From assembly GCA_964631955.1 (NCBI GenBank), contig CAZWBA010000003.1, positions 276,611 to 340,610 on the forward strand: a DNA stretch of 64,000 bases, written 5' to 3'. The stretch is from CAMLJR01 sp964631955. Its GTDB lineage: Bacteria; Pseudomonadota; Gammaproteobacteria; Pseudomonadales; CAMLJR01. A program made the position numbers and the translations under genes. This document shows positions 36,363 through 44,997 of the stretch, piece after piece; the first letter of the stretch is position 1; every line of letters starts with the position of its first letter. The notes below the pieces were generated by a model. It did no database searches. It saw nothing but the letters and a program-made list of their open reading frames with translations, and was not told the DNA's origin.

Positions 36363-37037
36363 ATGACTAACGTGTGTGATTCGACAGGTGCGGTAATTCT
36401 CGCGGCGGGGTCGGCCTCGCGCATCGGCCATCGCCCGAAATGCCTGCTGGAATTGAATGGCGAGTCACTGATTCAACGCGCTGTGCACGCAGCGCTGGAT
36501 GCAGGCATCGAAAACAATGTGGTCGTGCTCGGTCACTACGCTGTCCACATTGCACCGATGGCGGCGCAGCTGCCGGTGACGCTCGTGCATAATCCCACTG
36601 CCGACGCCGGACTAAATGCCTCGCTGCATTGCGGCTTGCGCGCGCTGGCGCCGTCACTCGACACCATAGTGGTCATGCTCGCCGATCAGCCGTTGATCGA
36701 CGGGTCGGATATCGACGATCTGCTGCGCGCGTATCGCGAGCGACCTGCGCAAACCGATGTGCTGGTGCCGACGGTGAACGATCTGCCGGGAAATCCCGTG
36801 GTATTTAATGACGCGGTTCGCCGGAGCATTTTGCGGCGCGACAACCGTTACGGCTGCAGACAATGGCAACAGGAAAATGGCGAACGCGTGTACCGCTGGA
36901 AAACGGCGAACGATCATTACCGCATCGATATCGACACGCCCGACGATATCGATGCGTTTCGTGCGCGTACCGGCCTGTCGCTGCGCTGGCCCGGACCACT
37001 GAATCATTTTTCGGATAACGAAAATTCCGATAAATAA
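36363..37037 (+). CDS. Molybdenum cofactor nucleotidyltransferase-like protein (MobA/MocA type)
   Basis: A 224-residue NTP-transferase of the MocA/MobA-like group that attaches a nucleotide to molybdopterin cofactor for xanthine-dehydrogenase-type enzymes. It has the N-terminal LAAGSASRIGHRPKCLLEL signature (nucleotide and Lys binding), a middle VVMLADQPLIDGSDI with the metal-binding Asp, and LPGNPVVFNDAVR before the C-terminal helix. Length is typical. The xdhC gene follows after 34 bases on the same strand, consistent with joint cofactor maturation. No molybdoenzyme structural gene lies in the window. The ATG follows CATCGGG, a weak ribosome site. Confidence 0.9.
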   Translation: MTNVCDSTGAVILAAGSASRIGHRPKCLLELNGESLIQRAVHAALDAGIENNVVVLGHYAVHIAPMAAQLPVTLVHNPTADAGLNASLHCGLRALAPSLDTIVVMLADQPLIDGSDIDDLLRAYRERPAQTDVLVPTVNDLPGNPVVFNDAVRRSILRRDNRYGCRQWQQENGERVYRWKTANDHYRIDIDTPDDIDAFRARTGLSLRWPGPLNHFSDNENSDK

Positions 37038-37071
37038 AAACGTATCGCCAATAAAGAGTGTCGTTAAAAAA

Positions 37072-38028
37072 GTGGACAGTATCGATCAACAGGTTTTTCA
37101 GCAGGTGCGGCACTGGCTCGATGCGGATACATCGTGCTGGTTATGCACGGTCGTCGCAACGATCGGCGCCGCGCCGCGACCGATCGGTTCGCTGCTCGCA
37201 TATAGCGAACACGGTGAACTCGCCGGCTCGTTATCGGGCGGTTGTGTCGAGGATGATCTGCTCGCGAAATTGAAAAGCGGCGAACTCGAAATCGATAAGC
37301 CGCAGGTGCTCGAATACGGTGTCACCGCCGAGGAAAACGAGCGACTCGGTCTGCCGTGCGGCGGACGCCTGCACGTACTCGTCGAACACTGGCCGGCAAA
37401 CGCTGCGACACGCGCTGAAGTCGAGCGCCTGCATTCGCTGCTGCAACAGCGCCGGGTGGCGGTTCGCCGTCTCGACCTAACGACCGGATTATGGCGCGTC
37501 GGTGAAGCCGACAGCTTTTCCGCGCTCGAATTGACCGAAACCGCGCTCACGCAATTTTATGGGCCGCGTTTTCAATTGCTGCTGATCGGTGCCGGCGAAG
37601 TCGCGCGCAGTCTGGCGGCGATGGCGCAGATGCTCGATTACCGCGTGCTCGTCTGCGATCCGCGCCAGCACATGATCGCGCAATGGAATCTCGCTGGCGT
37701 CGAGCTGATCGGCGGCATGCCCGACGATGCCGTGCGCGAATATTGCAGCGACGACGCGCACAGCATCGTCATCACGCTCACGCACGATCCGCGCATCGAC
37801 GACATGGCGCTGATGGAGGCCTTGCAGCACGATCTGTTTTATGTCGGCGCGCTCGGCTCGGAACGCACCTCGGCGGCGCGGCGAAAACGTTTGCAGCAAC
37901 TCGATCTCGATGCAGCGCAAATCGCAAAGCTGCACGCGCCGGTCGGGCTGAAAATCGGCAGCAAGCGCCCGCCGGAAATTGCCATCGCGATTCTCGCCGA
38001 GCTGACGCAATTGCGCAGCAGCGCCTGA
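37072..38028 (+). CDS. xdhC: XdhC/CoxI family maturation factor
   Basis: A 318-residue XdhC-type protein that binds molybdenum cofactor and promotes its sulfuration before insertion into a molybdoenzyme. The N-terminal XdhC/CoxI domain has TVVATIGAAPRPIGS, LSGGCVEDDLL and LGLPCGGRLHVLVE; the C-terminal Rossmann-like domain has LLIGAGEVARSLAAMA, CDPRQHMI and YVGALGSERTSAARRKRL, LHAPVGLKIGSKRPPEIAIAILAE. The start is GTG with only a distant AAAGAG; no internal Met gives a better match. It is downstream of the MobA-like gene and probably co-transcribed with it. Confidence 0.93.
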   Translation: MDSIDQQVFQQVRHWLDADTSCWLCTVVATIGAAPRPIGSLLAYSEHGELAGSLSGGCVEDDLLAKLKSGELEIDKPQVLEYGVTAEENERLGLPCGGRLHVLVEHWPANAATRAEVERLHSLLQQRRVAVRRLDLTTGLWRVGEADSFSALELTETALTQFYGPRFQLLLIGAGEVARSLAAMAQMLDYRVLVCDPRQHMIAQWNLAGVELIGGMPDDAVREYCSDDAHSIVITLTHDPRIDDMALMEALQHDLFYVGALGSERTSAARRKRLQQLDLDAAQIAKLHAPVGLKIGSKRPPEIAIAILAELTQLRSSA

Positions 38029-38252
38029 TCACCGCACAAATTTTTATGCGGTTTTGACGTGTGATTTTTGTATCGCGCGCGGCAGAGAGTTTGTTTCAAT
38101 TGTTTCAAATCTATTCAGCGGCCGCAGGTCGAACCGCATACTGCGGGCCAGGCCGTATCATGCCGACCATGCAGCGGCCTTGCATAAAGGCGATCCCGCA
38201 ACTGGCGATCGGCTGCTCGCAGCGATTCAGCGTCTCTGATTACGGACAATAA

Positions 38253-39008
38253 ATGATGCAATCACGGAACACTCTGTTAGTCGTCGACGACGAACCCGAG
38301 CTTGCGGAAATTCTCGTGGAATATTTCTCGGGACAGGGTTTCGACGTGCGCAGCGCCGGCAATGCCGCGCAGGCGCGCACCGCGATTGCAGCCGCGGTTC
38401 CACAACTGGTCATTCTCGATGTTCATATGCCGGGCGAGGATGGCCTGTCGCTCGCGCGCTGGATTCGTCAACAGCACGGCCATGTCGGCATCATCATGCT
38501 GACGACCGCCGCCGATGTGGTCGATCGCATCATCGGGCTCGAAATGGGCGCCGACGATTACGTGCCGAAGCCTTTCGAATTGCGCGAATTGCTGGCGCGC
38601 GCGAAAAGCGTGCTGCGTCGCCTCGCGGAAAAAAATCCCGCGCCGGAATCTGCCACACCCGCGGTGGCGACAGCGCAGCGCGTTCGCTTCGGCCGCTGCG
38701 AACTGGATCTCGACGCGCGCGCGCTGCTCGACGAGCACGGCGAATCGACCGCGCTGACGGCGATGGAATTCGATCTGCTGAAGGTGTTTGCCGCGAACGC
38801 GGGCCGCGTGCTCAATCGCGATCAATTGATGGAGCTCGCGCATCATAAAGGCTGGGATGTATTCGATCGCTCCATCGATCTGCGCATCATGCGCCTGCGC
38901 AGAAAAATCGAACCCGATCCCGAAAAACCCGAAGTGATCAAAACCGTGCGCGGCGTCGGTTACATGTTCGTGCCCGCCCCGCGCACGGACATCCTCCGCC
39001 ATGAGTGA
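38253..39008 (+). CDS. OmpR-family response regulator
   Basis: A 251-residue two-component regulator. The receiver domain has VVDDEPELAE, the phospho-acceptor Asp near residue 56 in VILDVHMPGEDG, TTAAD and the conserved Lys in YVPKPFELRELL. The C-terminal winged helix contains TAMEFDLLKVFAANAGRVLNRDQLMEL, RSIDLRIMRLRRKIEPDPEKPEVIKTVRGVGYMF, the usual OmpR/PhoB DNA-binding pattern. An Ala/Pro-rich linker joins the two. The hybrid kinase gene starts six bases downstream, making it the cognate sensor. Target genes are not indicated by the sequence. Confidence 0.95.
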   Translation: MMQSRNTLLVVDDEPELAEILVEYFSGQGFDVRSAGNAAQARTAIAAAVPQLVILDVHMPGEDGLSLARWIRQQHGHVGIIMLTTAADVVDRIIGLEMGADDYVPKPFELRELLARAKSVLRRLAEKNPAPESATPAVATAQRVRFGRCELDLDARALLDEHGESTALTAMEFDLLKVFAANAGRVLNRDQLMELAHHKGWDVFDRSIDLRIMRLRRKIEPDPEKPEVIKTVRGVGYMFVPAPRTDILRHE

Positions 39009-39014
39009 GCGGGT

Positions 39015-41867
39015 ATGAACGAGGCCGGATTTGGGCGGGATGACGAACGCACGAGCGAAACGCCCGCGCTCAGCGATCTGCGTCTGGCCCGGCGCTATCG
39101 CCGCCTGATGCTGGCGGTCACGCTGCCGCTGTTCTGCGTGGTGCTCGCGCTCGCGGTCACCCAGTACGCCGATCAGCGCCGGCAGGTATTGAAAACCCTG
39201 CAGGGCGACAGCGAGAGTTTCGCGATCACGCTGGAAAGCATGGCGAAACTGGCCAGCGATCACGTGGTACAGATGCAGTCGTGGGCAGAAACCTATCTCC
39301 GTAGTCCGCCGCTGGCGCACACCAATCCGCTCAGCGCGTATTTCATCGAGCGCACCGACGCGAATGGCAAGCCCGACGGCTATACGCTCGATGGCATTCC
39401 ACGCGGAGTTCAGGATCGCGCCGGCCAGATTTTCTGGATCGGCAGGGCATCGCCCAATCAGGCCGGCCCGCATCCGCAACTGGATATGGCGCTGGATTTT
39501 TTCTCAATCGTGCGGCTGACGCACGAAGTCTCGCCGTATTTTCAATGGTCGTTCTTTTTACCCGCCGATCGCCGTTTCATCACGATCTATCCGTGGGTGA
39601 AATCCGAAACTCTGGTCGAAAATCAGGGCCTGCCCAATCTGCTGCTCGGCATGCCGCATTTCTTCGAGTACGAACATTTCACCCGCGGCACGCCGGAGAA
39701 AAACCCTGCGCACGCGCCTTACTGGACGCAGCCGCACGCGGATGCCAGCGGTAGCGGCACGCTGATATTGCACGGCGCGCCGGTCTATCTCGACGGCCGT
39801 TTCCAGGGTGTGGTCGGCACCGATCTGCGTCTGGCCACGCTGGAAAAACTGTTGCAGACACTGCCGCGCCAGGTGGGCCGGCTGCTGATCGTCGATGCTC
39901 ATCGGCAGGTGCTGGCCGATAGCGCCAGCTCCGGGCAAAACGCCCTGCCCACGCTGTCACAGGTGCTGCCCGCAGGCGTGGACGAAGCGGCGGTCGAGCG
40001 CGCGCAGCACGATCGCAGCGCCGAAGCCGGCGCGTCGGTGCTGTTTCGCCGGCAGATCCAGCATGCGCCCTGGCAGCTGCTGTACATCATCGACCGCAGC
40101 GAGATCGACAGCCTGCTGCTGCCGCGCATGGTGCCGTACGTGGTAATCATGGCGATGCTCGGCGGTACGTTTTTTCTCGCGCTGTATCTGATGCGGCGCG
40201 AATTCATCAACCCCGCGCTGGAGCTCGTGCATTACATCCAGCGCGCGTCGCGCAATCCGGCCGAGCCGCAGCCCAAATTGCCGCCGCTCTGGCAGACCTG
40301 GACGCAGACCGTCTCGCGGGCGTTTGCGGATAATTTCGAATCGCACCGCAAGCTGCGCGACCACGAGGCCTTCATGGCGGCTGCCGTCGAAAACGCGCTG
40401 CTCGCCGTGATCACGATGGATGAATTCGGCTACATCGTCGAATTCAATCGCGCCGCCGAACGCATGTTCGGTCGCAGCAAACAGGAAGTCCTCAATCAGG
40501 ATTTAGCGCATATCCTGCTGCCCGAGCGTTTTCACGGCGCGCATTATCATTCGTTGGCAAAGTATCGAGGCAGCGAGGTGCCACTGCCGCCGCGTCAGCC
40601 CAAAGTGATCGCAGGACTGCGGGCCGATGGCAGCGAATTTCCGGTAGAGATTTCGATATCGGCGGCGCGATTGGGCGATAAGCGTTACGCGACGGCCTTC
40701 GTCGCCGATCTCACCGATCGCTTGCGCACCGAGGAACAATTGTCGCGCCAGCGCGAAGCCCTGCGGCAGAGCGAGAAGCTGTCGGCGATGGGCGCGATGC
40801 TGGCCGGCGTCGCGCACGAGCTCAATAACCCGCTCGCGATTCTGATGGGACGCGCGGCATTGCTCGAAGACAAGGCCACCGACCCCGCCGTGCGCGAGGA
40901 CGCCAAGCGCATCAAGGCCGCCGCCGACCGCTGCGGACGCATCGTGCGCGCCTTTTTGTCGATGGCGCGGAAAAAGCCCGCGCAGCGACATACCGCGCAA
41001 CTCAATACCGTGGTGCAGAGTGCGCTCGATCTGCTCGGCTACAACCTGCGCACGGCGGATATCGAGGTGCAGGCCGAACTTGCGCCGGACCTGCCGGATA
41101 TCGAAATGGATGCCGACCAGATCGGTCAGATCGCGGTGAATTTTCTCGTCAACGCCCAGCACGCGCTGGCCGAGCAGGCCGGGCCGCGCGAAATCGTGGT
41201 CAGCACGCGGCGGGAAGACGAGTATTTGATTTTCCGCGTCGCCGATAACGGTCCCGGCGTGCCCGCCGAATTGCGCGACCGCATCTTCGATCCGTTTTTC
41301 ACGACCAAACCCGAGGGCAGCGGCACCGGCGTCGGCCTCTCGGTGAGCCGCGCCATCGCGCGCGAGCACGGCGGTGAGGTGCTGCTCGAAGATGCGTCCG
41401 CCGCGACCTCGCGCGGGGCGGGTTTCCTGCTGCGGCTGCCGCTGCTGGAAATCCCCGCGCCCGTCCGGCCGGCGCCCGCCATCGCCGCCGAAACGCGCGC
41501 CGGCTCGGTGCTCGTCGTCGACGATGAGCCGGAAGTCGCCGCCGTGCTGTCGGATGTGCTGCGGTCCGCCGGCTATCACACCGCCATCGCCCGCAGCGGC
41601 GAGGAAGCACTCGGATGGCTGGATAAAAATGCGTGCGATCTCATTTTCTGCGATGTGCGCATGCCCGGCATGGACGGTCCGGCATTCTGGCGCGAGCTGC
41701 GGCAGCGCCTTCCCGCACTGGCGCAGCGGCTCGCCTTCGTCACCGGCGATACCTTCTCCGCCAGCATCGAACCCTTCCTGCGCGAAACCGGCCAGCCCTG
41801 GCTCGAAAAACCCTTCACGCCCGAGTCTGTCCTGGAATTGGCGGTGCGGCTGGAATCGGTTAAATAG
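39015..41867 (+). CDS. PDC/PAS hybrid sensor histidine kinase
   Basis: A 950-residue membrane sensor paired with the regulator just upstream. In order: an N-terminal helix (LMLAVTLPLFCVVLALAV), a ~310-residue extracytoplasmic PDC/Cache-like sensor, a second helix (PYVVIMAMLGGTFFLALYLM), a PAS domain starting AVENALLAVITMDEFGYIVEFN, HisKA with GVAHELNNPLAILMG, HATPase with DNGPGVP and GTGVGLSVSRAIAREHGG, and a C-terminal receiver (VLVVDDEPEVAAVL, LIFCDVRMPGMDG, YxxKPFTPE-like end). The terminal receiver probably tunes autokinase activity. Signal unknown. The ATG follows GAGCGGGT with six bases after the regulator stop. Confidence 0.94.
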   Translation: MNEAGFGRDDERTSETPALSDLRLARRYRRLMLAVTLPLFCVVLALAVTQYADQRRQVLKTLQGDSESFAITLESMAKLASDHVVQMQSWAETYLRSPPLAHTNPLSAYFIERTDANGKPDGYTLDGIPRGVQDRAGQIFWIGRASPNQAGPHPQLDMALDFFSIVRLTHEVSPYFQWSFFLPADRRFITIYPWVKSETLVENQGLPNLLLGMPHFFEYEHFTRGTPEKNPAHAPYWTQPHADASGSGTLILHGAPVYLDGRFQGVVGTDLRLATLEKLLQTLPRQVGRLLIVDAHRQVLADSASSGQNALPTLSQVLPAGVDEAAVERAQHDRSAEAGASVLFRRQIQHAPWQLLYIIDRSEIDSLLLPRMVPYVVIMAMLGGTFFLALYLMRREFINPALELVHYIQRASRNPAEPQPKLPPLWQTWTQTVSRAFADNFESHRKLRDHEAFMAAAVENALLAVITMDEFGYIVEFNRAAERMFGRSKQEVLNQDLAHILLPERFHGAHYHSLAKYRGSEVPLPPRQPKVIAGLRADGSEFPVEISISAARLGDKRYATAFVADLTDRLRTEEQLSRQREALRQSEKLSAMGAMLAGVAHELNNPLAILMGRAALLEDKATDPAVREDAKRIKAAADRCGRIVRAFLSMARKKPAQRHTAQLNTVVQSALDLLGYNLRTADIEVQAELAPDLPDIEMDADQIGQIAVNFLVNAQHALAEQAGPREIVVSTRREDEYLIFRVADNGPGVPAELRDRIFDPFFTTKPEGSGTGVGLSVSRAIAREHGGEVLLEDASAATSRGAGFLLRLPLLEIPAPVRPAPAIAAETRAGSVLVVDDEPEVAAVLSDVLRSAGYHTAIARSGEEALGWLDKNACDLIFCDVRMPGMDGPAFWRELRQRLPALAQRLAFVTGDTFSASIEPFLRETGQPWLEKPFTPESVLELAVRLESVK

Positions 41868-41879
41868 AGACGAAGGAAC

Positions 41880-41912
41880 CAAAAAAAACCGCCGGGGTTA
41901 CCCCAGGCGGTC
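41880..41912 (-). terminator. Intrinsic terminator of the siderophore receptor gene
   Basis: Read on the minus strand, ACCGCC and GGCGGT close a stem with an inner GGGG/CCCC pairing, followed by a run of eight T. It starts about 54 bases beyond the receptor stop and also sits just after the convergent kinase stop. Confidence 0.85.
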
Positions 41913-41963
41913 TTATAACTACGTACCCACGTGGCATTAAGCCACCCAGGTGTGCAGTCAGGC

Positions 41964-44077
41964 TTACCAGTTGTAGCTCAACTTGGCAGTGATTTCGCGA
42001 CCCGGATTGTAGTAGTCCGCCGTGCCGGAACCGACCACGTGCTGCTCATCGAAGAGATTGCTGACATTGATGGCGAGCTCGGTGGCATCGAAGATGCGGT
42101 AGGTGAAGGCCGCATCAAAGAGCGTCGCCGAGTCGCTCTCGGCGGCATTGGTCGCATTGAAATAGTAGGAACCGGTGTAGCGCGCGCCCAGACCGACGCT
42201 CATTTTCGTCCCCGGAATGCTGTAGTAAGTCCAGAGCGATGCCGAATGCTCGGGCGCCGCGACGAACTCGTTACCCTTGATCGAAACGCCGCTACCCAGC
42301 GTACCCCGCACCACTTCCGTATTCATATACGAGTAGCCGCCGAGCAGGGTGAGGTTGACGCTGAGCTCCGCCTTCGCCTCCAGATCGAAACCGCGAACCC
42401 GCGTCTCGCCGACGGTTTCCCGCACGATGTTGCCGTTGCCCTGCACGACCGCGATGGTGACATCGTCCTGGGTCAGATCGTAAATCGCCGCGGAGAACAG
42501 GGCGTTGGTGCCGCGCGGCGCATATTTCGCCCCGATTTCGTATTGCTTGCCGCGCTCGGGAGTGACGCCAATGCTCGGCGGCTCCACCGATTCCACCATG
42601 CTCACGTACGTCGATATCTCGTCGGTGACCTTGTAGGTCAGCGCACCGCGCAGCGAGGTTTCGGAGAAGTCGTCCGACGCCTTCACGTTGCTGATGTTGG
42701 TGCTGGAGAGATCGATGCGGTCATTGCGCACGCCGAAGGTGACGATGAAGCGGTTAAACGAGAAGTTCTGCTGCAGGAAGACCGACTCGGTGGTGTAGTC
42801 CTGCTTGTTGCGGCTGTAAGGCGTCACCGCCGCCGGCGCGCCGCTGAATACCGGATTCGCCACATCGATCGGTGCTGCAGCGCCGTAGAACGAGCTGTCC
42901 TCGGTCGCGGCATCGCGGTATTCGACGCCCACCAGCGTGCTGCTGTCGAAGTGCTCGAAACGCGCGTCGTACTGCAGCATCAGATTGCCGATCAGCTCTT
43001 CGGCCTCGCTGTCGGTCCCGAAATGGAAGCGGTTTACCGTGGTGCCGGTGCGGGCGGCGGTATCGTAGAGGTAGATATAGCCGAAATCATCGGTCAGCTC
43101 GCTGTAACGCAGATTGCTGCGCAGCACGAAGCCATTGGCGAAGTCGTGGTGAGATTGCCGGTGATGCTGGAGCGCTCGACATCGTGATAGTTGAAGTCGG
43201 GTTCGCTGAAGAACTTGCTGCGGTCATATTCCCTATCCAGCGGATAACCGCCGCTGTTCGGCGTCGTATCCTGATTCAGGTAATCCACGATCAGCGTCGC
43301 CGATGTCTGCTCGGTGGGCTTCCAGGTCAGGCCGCCCATGATGAATTCGTTGTCGTCGCGGGAATGATCGTACTCGCGCTCGCTATCCTGAATCTTGGCG
43401 GTGAGGCGATAGGCCACCGTCTTGTCGGCATTCAGCGCATCGGTAACGTCGATGCCACCTTCCAGATGATCGAAGGAACCGTAGGTCAGATAGCCCTGCC
43501 CCAGGCGCTCGAAGCGCGGCCGCTTGCTGACGAAGTTGACCGAGCCGCCGGGATCGGCCGGGCCGAACAGGGTCGAGTTGGCGCCGCGCAGAACCTCGAT
43601 GCGCTCATAGGCAAACGCCTCTTCGCGCACGCCGCGCATCGTGCCCAGAGTCATGCCGTCGCGATACGTCGTGGCCTGAAAACCGCGAATCTGGAAGTAA
43701 TCGTTGCGATCATCGGTGCCGTAGTAATCGGTGACGATACCGGGCGTGTACTGCAGCACTTCTTCGGTGGTACTGGCGCTGCGCTGTTCGATTTCCTTCT
43801 GGGTGATCACGGAAACCGACGCCGGCGTGTCGAGGATGCTGGTAGCGACCTTGCCGCCCACCCACAGCTCCTGAGCGACAATCGAAACCGCATCGTCGTC
43901 AGCCGGGATTTGCGCGTTGACGATAACCGGGGCCAGGCGATACTCCTTTTCGCCATCGGCCTTGCCAGCGCTTTCCTGCGCCGAGGCGGCCAGCGGAACT
44001 GCGACCAGCAGCGCGGCAGCCGTGGTGCGCTGCCAGGACATGGGCGCGCGGATAAACGAATTCTTACGATCAGTCAT
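41964..44077 (-). pseudogene. TonB-dependent siderophore receptor broken by a one-base frameshift
   Basis: The gene encodes an outer-membrane siderophore receptor of about 704 residues if one base is restored. The N-terminal part (signal peptide ending SAQE, plug domain with VSVITQKEIEQRS, QIRGF, RIEVLRGANSTLFGPADPGGSVN) runs cleanly to position ~43150, where the frame shifts. The other frame then continues without a break through the beta-barrel to the C-terminal KLSYNW. Expected codons CTC ACC CAC GAC TTC have lost one C, leaving CTCACCACGACTTC; the restored length is an exact multiple of three. A sequencing error in a GGG run is as likely as a true mutation. Start: ATG with AAAGG eight bases upstream. 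A Fur-box-like site lies upstream at 44139. Confidence 0.88.
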
Positions 44078-44138
44078 GTTCAATACCTTTCCAGTTCGAA
44101 GTTTTTCGCGCGCGCATTATGGGTGACTTTCATGCGAA

Positions 44139-44153
44139 AGAGAATAATTCTCA
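44139..44153. promoter_or_regulatory. Fur box upstream of the siderophore receptor
   Basis: AGAGAATAATTCTCA matches the 7-1-7 Fur consensus TGATAATNATTATCA at 11 of 14 positions (the exceptions are the first and the two inner T/A positions) and is itself a near-perfect palindrome. It lies 62 bases upstream of the receptor start. Iron repression of the receptor, and possibly of the divergent small-protein genes, is the likely consequence. Confidence 0.72.
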
Positions 44154-44223
44154 AATAAGAACCCGGAAGATCGCCCGTCATTCCCTCCGCATCGCCCGGC
44201 CCGCCGAGCTTTCAGCGAACACA

Positions 44224-44294
44224 CTGAAACAATCGAAACAAAAATGCGGTTGCGTTGAAATGCGATTGATACGGCGCCTCGCCACACTGGCGCC
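44224..44294 (+). repeat. Leader repeat copy 1 (in front of the 102-residue membrane protein)
   Basis: This 71-base stretch aligns without gaps to 44594-44664, identical at about 46 of 71 positions. Conserved blocks are CTGAAACAA, GAAACA, GAAAT/GATTGATAC and CTGGC-CC. Both copies lie directly ahead of the start of a small protein gene, and both precede a GATGTCT near the start. It could be a duplicated promoter or regulatory leader. Confidence 0.65.
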
Positions 44295-44568
44295 GTTTCC
44301 AGGTCGAAGAGACGATGTCTTGAATATTGCTTTCGTGCTGGCCAGCTGCATTCTGTTGATGGCGCTGGCTCTCACGGCCATTGCCGTCAATCAGCTGCTC
44401 AAATTGCTGCGCGAACAGCTGCTGGAGCATCCGCTCGGCAGCTGGCTGGCAAATCACGAATCCTCGCTGATCCTGAGTGTTTGGGCTGCGCTTATCGCAG
44501 CCCTGTTTTTCTTCGGGCCGCGGCTGGTGATGCTTATCACCGAGCATGTGAACACGAGGCTCGGCTGA
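44260..44568 (+). CDS. Small hypothetical two-helix membrane protein
   Basis: A protein of about 102 residues with two hydrophobic helices (LNIAFVLASCILLMALALTAIAVN and SSLILSVWAALIAALFFFGPRLV) joined by a charged amphipathic stretch (LLKLLREQLLEHPLGSWLANHES). Codon use matches the neighbours, so it is probably real. The start is uncertain: ATG at 44260 lies inside the leader repeat and lacks a ribosome site; TTG at 44320 follows GAAGAGA and would give an 82-residue protein that begins right before the first helix. It diverges from the siderophore receptor across a Fur box and points toward the diguanylate cyclase. I do not recognise a family. Confidence 0.6.
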   Translation: MRLIRRLATLAPFPGRRDDVLNIAFVLASCILLMALALTAIAVNQLLKLLREQLLEHPLGSWLANHESSLILSVWAALIAALFFFGPRLVMLITEHVNTRLG

Positions 44569-44593
44569 TCCGGGCAGGCATCGAAAAAACCGG

Positions 44594-44664
44594 CTGAAAC
44601 AAATGAAACAGAAAATGGCAGCGCCGGAAATTTGATTGATACACGCCCCGGCAATACTGGCCCC
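44594..44664 (+). repeat. Leader repeat copy 2 (in front of the 84-residue secreted protein)
   Basis: The second copy of the 71-base leader, about 65% identical to 44224-44294 over the full length with no gaps. CTGAAACAA, GAAACA, GAAAT-TTGATTGATAC and ACTGGCCCC are kept. It ends 27 bases before the ATG of the 84-residue protein. Confidence 0.65.
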
Positions 44665-44691
44665 AACAAGAAACAAACAGGATGTCTCAGG

Positions 44692-44946
44692 ATGAAACAG
44701 TCAAAGAAACCTCTGCAATCACTGCTACTCCTTTCGACAATCACATTTCCGCTGATCGCCTCGGCCAGCACCGCCGGCCTGTTCGCCGCCGATGCGCTGC
44801 TCTCCGATGGAAACGGCACCGCCATCTTTGACTGGCCGCGCTTCTCACTGCTCGCCGCCGGCGTCATCGCCCTCGTACGCGCACGCGCTTCCATCACGCC
44901 GAACGATGACATCGATGGCGCAAGCAAAAGCGGCAACACGTTCTGA
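44692..44946 (+). CDS. Small secreted or membrane-anchored hypothetical protein
   Basis: An 84-residue protein with a signal-peptide-like N-terminus (MKQSKKPLQSLLLLSTITFPLIASAS), a middle Asp/Gly segment, and a hydrophobic helix (FSLLAAGVIALVRARA) before a polar tail. The helix followed by Arg recalls protein-sorting tails, but no Pro-Glu-Pro or VPLPA-type motif precedes it, so an exosortase signal is not supported. The ATG was chosen for the basic start and the GGATGTCTCAGG upstream; a TTG 60 bases earlier falls inside the leader repeat. The diguanylate cyclase gene begins 51 bases later. Function unknown. Confidence 0.55.
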   Translation: MKQSKKPLQSLLLLSTITFPLIASASTAGLFAADALLSDGNGTAIFDWPRFSLLAAGVIALVRARASITPNDDIDGASKSGNTF

Positions 44947-44997
44947 TCGCGCGTCAGCCGTGAAGCGCGCCGGGCAGATCGCAACGCTGGATATGGG

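Noticed and set aside
41931..43187. A 418-residue open frame on the plus strand
   Set aside because: It is antisense to the siderophore receptor barrel; the receptor pattern on the minus strand is clear even with the frameshift.
44692..44946. Possible exosortase sorting signal in the 84-residue protein
   Set aside because: A hydrophobic helix followed by Arg is present, but no PEP or VPLPA-type motif precedes it and no exosortase gene is in the window.
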